Under the pieces are notes generated by a model. It was not told where the DNA came from, ran no database searches, and saw only the letters and a list, made by a program, of their open reading frames with translations. Source: an uncultured Faecalibacterium sp. (lineage in GTDB: Bacteria > Bacillota > Clostridia > Oscillospirales > Ruminococcaceae). From it: DNA of 5,879 nt. Each line of letters begins with the position of its first letter. Position 1 is the stretch's first letter. Below, one piece after another: positions 1-3,971 of the stretch. Both the position numbers and the translations under genes were made by a program. The DNA lies in the NCBI GenBank assembly GCA_945982465.1, contig CAMFSB010000115.1:1-5879 (forward strand), written 5' to 3'.

Positions 1-109
1 CCGCAACGGCGAAGCGCAGGCCGAACGGTTTGCCCGGCAGTGGATCCCGCTGGAAGAAGCGTATCTGGCGGCATACGACATCCCTGCCCGGGCGGATGTG
101 ACGCTGTAA
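1..109 (+). CDS. C-terminal fragment of an unidentified protein (5' end outside window)
   Basis: An open frame enters from the left edge (first full codon at base 2) and ends at TAA 107-109, giving 35 residues that finish ...WIPLEEAYLAAYDIPARADVTL. The high-GC codon use matches the right half of the window, and a hairpin lies just downstream, so this is probably the true end of a gene. The segment 'WIPLEEA' is reminiscent of the C-terminal strand and helix of NUDIX hydrolases, but it is far too short to assign and no catalytic motif is visible. The product is left unnamed. It is separated from the tRNA promoter by about 50 bases, so the tRNA is transcribed independently. Confidence 0.6.
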   Translation, partial: RNGEAQAERFARQWIPLEEAYLAAYDIPARADVTL

Positions 110-123
110 AAGCCCGGGCCGGG

Positions 124-148
124 GGCGGCAAAACGCCGCCGCGGTTTT
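124..148 (+). terminator. Possible weak intrinsic terminator after the left-edge gene
   Basis: GGCGGC (124-129) pairs with GCCGCC (135-140) across loop AAAAC, and TTTT follows at 145-148 after four intervening bases. An alternative stem GCAAAAC (128-134) with GTTTTGC (144-150) uses the same bases. The T-run is short and offset, so termination efficiency is doubtful. Its position directly after a stop codon and before a strong promoter supports the role. Confidence 0.4.
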
Positions 149-161
149 GCAAAATTTAAGG

Positions 162-190
162 TTGACAAACGCCCTGCCGGTGAGTATAAT
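162..190 (+). promoter_or_regulatory. Consensus sigma-70/SigA-type promoter for tRNA-Leu
   Basis: A perfect -35 TTGACA (162-167) and a perfect -10 TATAAT (185-190) are separated by exactly 17 bases. The expected start site is near 197, leaving a leader of about 40 bases before the mature tRNA 5' end at 238. No other gene lies between promoter and tRNA. A full-consensus promoter is what is expected for a highly expressed stable RNA. Confidence 0.92.
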
Positions 191-237
191 AAATCATGCG
201 TTCAGCAGCACGGTTTCAACGTGTTTCAACTGAATAT

Positions 238-324
238 GCGGATATGGCGGAATTGGCAGACGCGTTAGATTCAGGTTCTAATCGGGGCAACTCGGTGGAG
301 GTTCAAGTCCTCTTATCCGCACCA
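238..324 (+). tRNA. tRNA-Leu, anticodon CAG (decodes CUG)
   Basis: The cloverleaf can be drawn by hand. The acceptor stem is GCGGATA (238-244) with TATCCGC (314-320), the discriminator is A321, and CCA is encoded at 322-324. The D region begins GGCGGAATTGGCAGACGCG. The anticodon stem is TTAGA (265-269) with TCTAA (277-281), and the seven-base loop TTCAGGT places CAG at positions 34-36. A 15-base variable arm (282-296) marks a class II tRNA. The T stem is GGAGG (297-301) with CCTCT (309-313) around loop TTCAAGT. A long variable arm plus discriminator A and anticodon CAG identify leucine. CTG is the evident preferred Leu codon in the high-GC genes nearby (for example 3969-5222), so this is a major decoder. 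It stands alone between its own promoter and terminator. Confidence 0.96.
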
Positions 325-357
325 AAACAGCAGCTTCAGATGAGGCTGCTGTTTTTT
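323..357 (+). repeat. 35-bp perfect direct repeat, left copy
   Basis: The 35 bases are identical to 1825-1859, including the non-pairing tetraloop, so common descent rather than convergent terminator design is the simplest explanation. The copies are offset by 1502 bases. The left copy starts at the penultimate base of the tRNA-Leu CCA end. The DNA between the copies is less GC-rich than the DNA to the right of the right copy. Confidence 0.9.
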
Positions 358-358
358 T
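324..358 (+). terminator. Intrinsic terminator of tRNA-Leu (copy 1 of a duplicated terminator)
   Basis: AAAACAGCAGC (324-334) pairs with GCTGCTGTTTT (345-355). The stem can extend inward by T335-G344, T336-A343 and C337-G342 to a tetraloop AGAT (338-341). A run of seven T follows the last G (352-358). It begins within the CCA end of the tRNA. The A-run on the 5' side makes it bidirectional in principle. Bases 323-357 recur identically at 1825-1859. Confidence 0.93.
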
Positions 359-408
359 GCGCCCGGTTTTCTGCTGTTTCAAAATTACGAAAGCGGAAAA
401 TTGCCTGA

Positions 409-448
409 CGGATCGTGGGCTGCTCACTTCACAAATCAACACGATCCG
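409..448. repeat. 9-bp perfect inverted repeat upstream of the membrane protein promoter
   Basis: CGGATCGTG (409-417) is the exact reverse complement of CACGATCCG (440-448), with 22 bases between the arms. There is no T-run, so it is a poor terminator. The right arm ends 35 bases upstream of the -10 box of the next gene. It could be an operator for the TetR-type regulator encoded nearby, or a hairpin left at an insertion boundary. The core ACGGATCG (408-415) also occurs inverted as CGATCCGT (1722-1729), directly after the TetR stop codon. Confidence 0.55.
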
Positions 449-483
449 CCCGCCGTGTTGTTCCGTTTGCTGTTTTCCTTCGG

Positions 484-489
484 TATAAT
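484..489 (+). promoter_or_regulatory. Likely -10 box for the small membrane protein gene
   Basis: A perfect TATAAT lies 30 bases upstream of the start codon at 520, placing transcription initiation near 496 and giving a short leader with the ribosome binding site. No good -35 hexamer sits at 16-18 bases: TTCCGT (461-466) at 17 and TTGTTC (458-463) at 20 are the best available. A weak -35 is compatible with a regulated promoter. The nearby TetR-type protein is the natural candidate regulator (inference). Confidence 0.55.
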
Positions 490-519
490 CAAACCATCAA
501 ATGAAGGAGGCAACAAGCC

Positions 520-873
520 ATGAACACAGATAAAATCTATGCAGAACAACTCGCAAACGAATACGCACCCAAGGACACCTCTAAGGTAATTGCCCTGCGG
601 AAACTGGATGCAAAAGCCAAGCTCCCCGCTACCGTCTTTACTTACAGCTTCGGCATTGTTTCGGCCCTCGTTCTGGGCGTAGGAATGTGTCTCGCCATGG
701 GGCAAATCGGCAGCGGCACCACCGGCAGCTTTGTGCTGGGTATTGGGATCGGCTGCATCGGCATGATCGGTCTGGGAGTGAACTATCCGGTCTACAAGCG
801 CATTCTGGAGAACGGCAAGAAGAAGTACGCCTTTGAGATTATGGAACTGGCCAAAGAGATCAGCGAGAAGTAA
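520..873 (+). CDS. Small two-pass membrane protein (family often labelled 'dihydropteridine reductase')
   Basis: The 117-residue protein starts at ATG 520, with a near-perfect ribosome binding site AAGGAGG (504-510) nine bases upstream. A soluble N-terminus (MNTDKIYAEQLANEYAPKDT) is followed by a basic amphipathic stretch (residues 22-35), two hydrophobic Gly-rich segments (about 36-60 and 69-90) and a charged C-terminal helix (92-117, ending AKEISEK). From memory it resembles a conserved Firmicute family that databases often call dihydropteridine reductase. No nucleotide-binding motif or reductase fold is visible, the length is far below that of a real pteridine reductase, and the two membrane spans argue against that activity. 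The true function is unknown. The gene lies upstream of a TetR-type regulator on the same strand, a pairing that suggests inducible expression. It is less GC-rich than the genes to the right. Confidence 0.88.
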   Translation: MNTDKIYAEQLANEYAPKDTSKVIALRKLDAKAKLPATVFTYSFGIVSALVLGVGMCLAMGQIGSGTTGSFVLGIGIGCIGMIGLGVNYPVYKRILENGKKKYAFEIMELAKEISEK

Positions 874-1139
874 CCCGTGAAAAACGGCCTGACCGTTTGG
901 ATATGGCCGCTGCCGCGACTGTTCCGAAAAGCCAAAGCGAACATGCTGCGCAGGCTAAGCGGCGCTTGGAAGAGCGTATATAGACGAGCTTGCCTTTCGC
1001 GGGAGGACCGGTCTCGATGCAGGCAGGCCAGCCAACTTTTCCACGCGGTGTTCCGTGTATTGGTCGGCGGCAAAAATTCGAAATGATGTTGCCGCGCTGA
1101 TGCTGCTGTGCAGCAGAAAAATGAAAGAGGTGAAGGCCG
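874..1139. other. 266-bp spacer inside the two-gene cassette; no convincing gene
   Basis: This is long for the gap between two co-oriented genes. A short hairpin AAACGG (882-887) with CCGTTT (893-898) follows the membrane protein stop, but lacks a T-run. A 6-bp hairpin CTGCTG (1103-1108) with CAGCAG (1111-1116) lies just before the TetR ribosome binding site. An AT-rich TATATA (977-982) could be a -10 box for the regulator, but no matching -35 is seen at 17 bases. An open frame from GTG 877 to 1086 encodes an Arg/Ser-rich peptide without recognisable features or a good ribosome binding site, and is not called. The stretch may be a dispersed non-coding repeat or a degraded gene. Confidence 0.4.
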
Positions 1140-1721
1140 TTGACCCGCTCGGAGAGCAAATACTTCGCTACCTCCGCCCGGATGGATGAGGCGTTTTTGG
1201 CGTTGCTGGAAGAGAAAGACTTTGCCTATATTACGGTGAAGGAAATCTGCGAAAAGGCAGGCGTCAACCGTTCTACTTTCTATCTGCACTATGAAACAGT
1301 GGGTGATCTTCTGGCGGAGAGTACCCGGTATATCATTGACAAACTCGTGGAGAACATGCCGCAGGATACCGCCGATTTCTTTGAAAAGCTGCAAACCCGC
1401 CCTCTGGAGGAATTGCACCTGATCACGCCGGAATACCTGACGCCGTACTTGAATTTCGTCAAAGAACACCGCCGTATCTTTCGTACCGCGGTTGAGCAGG
1501 CGTCTGTCCTGGGGATGGATGACGTTTACCTTGCACTGAACCGCCACGTATTTGCGCCGATCCTGAATCGGTTTCATGTATTACCGTCTGAGCAGAAATA
1601 TATGATGCCTTTTTATATCAACGGTCTCATGGGAATCATCAACGAATGGCTGAAGGAGGATTGCAAGGATTCCGTGGAACAGGTCACTTCTGTGATACAG
1701 CTTTGTATTGCCAGGCATTAG
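1140..1721 (+). CDS. TetR/AcrR-family transcriptional regulator
   Basis: The protein has 193 residues, a normal length for the family. The start is TTG 1140, chosen because GAGG (1127-1130) sits nine bases upstream and the N-terminus MTRSESKYFATSARMDEAFLALL begins right at the expected first helix; the nearby ATG 1121 is out of frame. Residues 31-58 form the helix-turn-helix, with ITVKEICEKAGVNRSTFYLHY closely matching the TetR consensus (the recognition helix includes NRSTFYLHY). The C-terminal half (about 75-190) is the ligand-binding and dimerisation part, with a final segment FYINGLMGIINEWLKE that fits the C-terminal domain seen in DhaS-like members. Such proteins are usually repressors released by a small ligand. 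The ligand cannot be read here. The likely target is the membrane protein promoter at 484 and possibly its own gene. GC content is low for the window (bases 1561-1620 are 35% by hand count). Confidence 0.93.
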   Translation: MTRSESKYFATSARMDEAFLALLEEKDFAYITVKEICEKAGVNRSTFYLHYETVGDLLAESTRYIIDKLVENMPQDTADFFEKLQTRPLEELHLITPEYLTPYLNFVKEHRRIFRTAVEQASVLGMDDVYLALNRHVFAPILNRFHVLPSEQKYMMPFYINGLMGIINEWLKEDCKDSVEQVTSVIQLCIARH

Positions 1722-1825
1722 CGATCCGTACCATGTAAAGGAATGTACCTTTTAACCACTTTCCGAATCGTTCAACGAAACGTACAAGAGGTGCGCAACT
1801 GGCATCAAAATGGGTCTTTGCTTTC
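1722..1825. other. AT-richer non-coding tail between the TetR gene and the second terminator copy
   Basis: No supported gene is present. The stretch holds a small stem AAAGG (1737-1741) with CCTTT around loop AATGTA and a short palindrome TCGTTCAACGA. It begins with CGATCCGT (1722-1729), the inverse of ACGGATCG at 408-415. It shows no resemblance to the tRNA that precedes the first terminator copy, so the second terminator is not preceded by a tRNA remnant. It probably forms the 3' untranslated region of the TetR transcript, or the remnant of whatever carried the terminator. Confidence 0.4.
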
Positions 1826-1859
1826 AAAACAGCAGCTTCAGATGAGGCTGCTGTTTTTT
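1825..1859 (+). repeat. 35-bp perfect direct repeat, right copy (second intrinsic terminator)
   Basis: The 35 bases are identical to 323-357. The hairpin AAAACAGCAGC (1826-1836) with GCTGCTGTTTT (1847-1857) and T-run (1854-1859) would end TetR transcripts; the A-run on the other side makes it usable from the opposite strand as well. It lies 104 bases after the TetR stop codon. Beyond it the sequence shares only short pieces (CCGGTT, then TACG near an AAAGCGG) with the DNA following the left copy, so similarity effectively ends at the repeat. Confidence 0.9.
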
Positions 1860-1880
1860 GACCGGTTGGCCGGGGTACGC

Positions 1881-1916
1881 AAAAGCGGCGGCTTCCAACA
1901 AAAAGCCGCCGCTTTT
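1881..1916 (-). terminator. Intrinsic terminator of the TraX-family gene, bidirectional
   Basis: AAAAGCGGCGGCTT (1881-1894) pairs perfectly with AAGCCGCCGCTTTT (1903-1916) across an 8-base loop: a 14-bp stem with a GC core and A/T ends. On the minus strand it lies 39 bases past the TraX stop codon and ends in UUUU. On the plus strand it also ends in TTTT, so it would back up the terminator at 1826-1859. Convergent genes sharing such a structure are common. Confidence 0.88.
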
Positions 1917-1955
1917 CGTCCTGTGCGCGCAGCCCCCTTGCGGCCGCGCTGCGCG

Positions 1956-2735
1956 TCAGCGCAGCCAGAAGTGGGTAACGCAGGCCAGCGCCGTCAGGTG
2001 CACCGGGTAAAAGGCGTAGAAAGCGTAGCTCTCCCACCGGGCGCAGCGGCCGCGCTGGCCGTTGTAGGCGCGGATGGGCAGCAGCGCCAGCGGCGCGGTC
2101 AGCTCGCTTACGGTGAGCACAATGGCCAGTGTGTCGCGGCGGGCCGGCTGGCTGCGGAACTGGTAAAACACGGCGATCAGCGCTACGCCCATGGCGCCGT
2201 AGTCGGTGTGCAGCAGCTGGGCGGCCAGGGCGCAGGCGGCCACGCCCGCAAGCTGCCGCAGCGAAAGGCGGCCGCTGCCACGGTCAAAGCGGCGCAGCAG
2301 CGCCATGGCGCACAGGCCCAGCAGCAGCGTGAAATAGACGTTCTGGTAGCCGGGGTGGCGCAGCCCGCCGAAAAATGCGGCGTTGAACGGCAGCTCGCTG
2401 ACCGCGGCAAACGCCGCCAGCCGCGCGCCGTAGCGCAGCGGGCTGCGCGTGTACACAAACCCCTCGGCCAGCAGAAAGCAGTAGATGGGAAACGCCAGCC
2501 GGCCGATCATGCGCAGGGCAAAATCCAGCCAGTACAGGCGGGCAAATACCGGGTCGGCGGCGGCCAGCGCGCGGAACGTAACCGCCCCCGTGGGGTTGGG
2601 CCAGCAGGCCATCAGGCCGCTTTCCAGGCAGGAAGCGCCGATGTGGTCGATGAACATGCTGACGCAGGCGATGCGCTTGAGCTGGGTGCCGGTCAGGCCC
2701 GGGCGCCCGCTGCGGGAGGAAAAAGCAAAAGCCAT
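1956..2735 (-). CDS. TraX-family integral membrane protein
   Basis: The protein has 259 residues, within the usual size for TraX-like proteins. The open frame extends upstream to 2963, but the family homology begins at TGTQLKRIACVSMFIDHIGA (residues 15-34), so the ATG at 2735 is preferred; it has only a weak GGAA seven or so bases upstream. Diagnostic segments are FIDHIGA (28-34), RMIGRLAFPIYCFLLAEGFVYTR (75-97), SELPFNAAFF (113-122), QNVYFTLLLGL (131-141) and YAFYPVHL (237-248, with intervening residues). Several hydrophobic helices span the protein. TraX of F-type plasmids acetylates the N-terminus of pilin; chromosomal members like this one are an acyltransferase-like membrane family of largely unknown substrate. 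No conjugation genes are nearby, so a pilin role is not implied. It is divergent from the LysR gene and very GC-rich. Confidence 0.9.
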   Translation of the reverse strand: MAFAFSSRSGRPGLTGTQLKRIACVSMFIDHIGASCLESGLMACWPNPTGAVTFRALAAADPVFARLYWLDFALRMIGRLAFPIYCFLLAEGFVYTRSPLRYGARLAAFAAVSELPFNAAFFGGLRHPGYQNVYFTLLLGLCAMALLRRFDRGSGRLSLRQLAGVAACALAAQLLHTDYGAMGVALIAVFYQFRSQPARRDTLAIVLTVSELTAPLALLPIRAYNGQRGRCARWESYAFYAFYPVHLTALACVTHFWLR

Positions 2736-2752
2736 AGGGTTTTCCGGCGGCA

Positions 2753-2779
2753 GGGCGGCCCTGCCGTGTGTTCCTTTCA
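2753..2779 (-). promoter_or_regulatory. Shine-Dalgarno-like AAAGGA plus hairpin upstream of the TraX start
   Basis: On the minus strand a good AAAGGAA (near 2778-2772) is followed, after ACACA, by an 8-bp hairpin CGGCAGGG / CCCTGCCG with loop CCG, and then CCGGAAAACCCT before ATG 2735. The AAAGGA is too far from the ATG in linear distance (over 30 bases). With the hairpin folded, the distance is about 17 bases, still long. The closer GGAA may be the working site instead. Confidence 0.35.
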
Positions 2780-2802
2780 GAAAAGCTGCCCTTTTGCGGG
2801 GC

Positions 2803-2834
2803 GGGCCGTGCCGCGGCAGTGCGCGGCACGGCCC
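2803..2834. repeat. 13-bp perfect GC-rich hairpin in the TraX leader
   Basis: GGGCCGTGCCGCG (2803-2815) pairs with CGCGGCACGGCCC (2822-2834) across a 6-base loop. Neither strand follows it with a proper T-run (plus strand continues TGTTTGG), so it is not a standard terminator. It lies between the divergent TraX and LysR starts, downstream of the predicted TraX promoter and therefore probably in the TraX 5' leader. Confidence 0.75.
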
Positions 2835-2845
2835 TGTTTGGCGCC

Positions 2846-2854
2846 ATTGTACCA
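2846..2854 (-). promoter_or_regulatory. Candidate extended -10 promoter for the TraX-family gene
   Basis: Read on the minus strand, these bases are TGG followed by TACAAT, an extended -10 element (TGn plus a five-of-six match to TATAAT). No good -35 lies 17 bases upstream, which is tolerated by extended -10 promoters. It would give a leader of roughly 105 bases containing both hairpins. Confidence 0.5.
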
Positions 2855-2900
2855 CAAAGCGGCCCGCCGCGCACCGGAAAAACCCATTTGCGCGGAAAAC

Positions 2901-2930
2901 TTGACAAATACAGCCCCGGAATAGTACACT
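2901..2930 (+). promoter_or_regulatory. Promoter of the LysR-type regulator gene
   Basis: A perfect -35 TTGACA (2901-2906) is followed after 18 bases by TACACT (2925-2930), a four-of-six match to TATAAT. The start site would be near 2937, leaving a leader of about 60 bases. That leader contains the 8-bp palindrome AACATGTT (2970-2977), which could be a protein binding site, though LysR sites usually lie at or upstream of the promoter. Confidence 0.7.
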
Positions 2931-2998
2931 CAGGATGAAAGAAAAATCATCTTTTTGCATCATGAGTGAAACATGTTCATCAAAAGGGGCGAACTACC

Positions 2999-3895
2999 AT
3001 GACCTTGTTTTCGTACGAGATCTTCGACGCGGTGGCGCGGCAGGGCAGCTTTAACAAAGCGGCCCAGCAGCTGCATCTTACGCCGTCGGCCATCAGCCAC
3101 GCCATCGCGGTGATGGAGGAGGAGCTGGGCTTTGCGCTGTTCAACCGCGGCAAAAACGGCGTGACCATGACCAGCTACGGCGCGTCGCTGTACCCGTCCA
3201 TCCGGGCAGTGCTCAACAGCGACGAAGCGCTCAAGCAGAGCATCGCCCGGCTGAACGGCCTGGAAAAGGGCAAGGTAAAGCTGGGGGCCTTCAACTCCGC
3301 CTGCGCGTACCTGCTGCCCGATATCCTCAAAACCTTTACGGCTGCCTATCCGCAGATCGAGGTGGAGGTGTACCAGGGCACCTACGACGATGTGAAAAAC
3401 TGGCTGCGCAGCGGCAATGTGGACTTGGGTTTTTTGTCCAGCAACTGCTGCGAGGACTTTGCCATGACCGAGCTGATGCACGACCCGCTGGTGTGCATCG
3501 CGCCCAAGGGTTACCCTGCGCCCAAAGATGGCATCATGACCCCCGAAACGCTGAACGGGCAGAAATTTGTGGTGCAGGGCGACGCCACCGACGCGGACAT
3601 CCGCCGCTTTTTGAAAAAATACAAGATCGAGACCCAGCGCCCCGCCCATGTGCTGGATGATATGTCCAACATCGCCATGGTGGAAGCGGGCATCGGGCTG
3701 GCGATCCTGCCGCAGCTGGTGCTGAAAAACTGCACGGCCGCCGTGGAGATCTACCCCATCCAACCGGCCGAGGAGCGCATCATCGGCATTGCGGCGCTGC
3801 GGCCCGGCGCAATGGCGCCGGCGGTGGAGCAGCTGTATCGTCATATTGTGGAGATGTACCCGGTCAACAGGCCGGCTGGGGCCTGCCCGCAGTGA
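2999..3895 (+). CDS. LysR-family transcriptional regulator
   Basis: The protein has 298 residues, the standard size for LysR proteins. The start is ATG 2999, preceded by AAGGGG (2984-2989); an in-frame GTG at 2966 would add 11 residues outside the conserved domain. Residues 4-60 form the winged helix-turn-helix (SYEIFDAVARQGSFNKAAQQ, then LTPSAISHAI and the wing LFNRGKNGVTMTSYG). Residues about 90-290 form the substrate-binding-like effector domain, with KVKLGAFNSACAYLLPDIL, a VDLGFLSS strand (141-148) and GIGLAILPQLVL (231-242), all typical. The effector and targets cannot be inferred from sequence. LysR proteins commonly control the divergent neighbour, here the TraX-family gene, or the gene downstream, here a flippase 73 bases away on the same strand. 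Both remain inference. Confidence 0.96.
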   Translation: MTLFSYEIFDAVARQGSFNKAAQQLHLTPSAISHAIAVMEEELGFALFNRGKNGVTMTSYGASLYPSIRAVLNSDEALKQSIARLNGLEKGKVKLGAFNSACAYLLPDILKTFTAAYPQIEVEVYQGTYDDVKNWLRSGNVDLGFLSSNCCEDFAMTELMHDPLVCIAPKGYPAPKDGIMTPETLNGQKFVVQGDATDADIRRFLKKYKIETQRPAHVLDDMSNIAMVEAGIGLAILPQLVLKNCTAAVEIYPIQPAEERIIGIAALRPGAMAPAVEQLYRHIVEMYPVNRPAGACPQ

Positions 3896-3927
3896 CAGCA
3901 CCGGCCGGCAGCCGTAAAACGAACAGG

Positions 3928-3971
3928 AAAGGACGAGGGCCGGCCCCGCAGCCGGCCCACAAACGTGTATG
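3928..3971 (+). promoter_or_regulatory. Hairpin-bridged ribosome binding site of the flippase gene (predicted)
   Basis: A good Shine-Dalgarno sequence AAAGGA (3928-3933) is separated from ATG 3969 by 35 bases, too far for ordinary initiation. Between them GGGCCGGC (3937-3944) pairs perfectly with GCCGGCCC (3951-3958) around loop CCCGCA. Folding would leave 3 + 10 = 13 unpaired bases between AAAGGA and ATG. A comparable arrangement is known for bacteriophage T4 gene 25. No other plausible Shine-Dalgarno or in-frame start lies nearby. Confidence 0.55.

Noticed and set aside
196..408. A 70-residue open frame covering the tRNA gene
   Set aside because: It is a translation of the tRNA-Leu sequence and its terminator.
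877..1086. A 69-residue open frame in the cassette spacer
   Set aside because: GTG start with poor ribosome binding site, Arg/Ser-rich peptide with no recognisable features; kept only as a note under the spacer.
323..1859. A complete integrative element at tRNA-Leu
   Set aside because: No integrase, excisionase or replication gene lies between the repeats, and the repeat covers only the last two bases of the tRNA. The structure is reported as a finding instead.
1956..2735. Conjugative plasmid or transfer region suggested by the TraX match
   Set aside because: TraX-family proteins are common on Firmicute chromosomes, and no other transfer gene is present.
1743..2924. A 393-residue plus-strand open frame opposite the TraX-family gene
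   Set aside because: Low-complexity Ala/Gln/Arg/Gly composition, passes through two terminator hairpins, and the opposite strand encodes recognisable TraX motifs.
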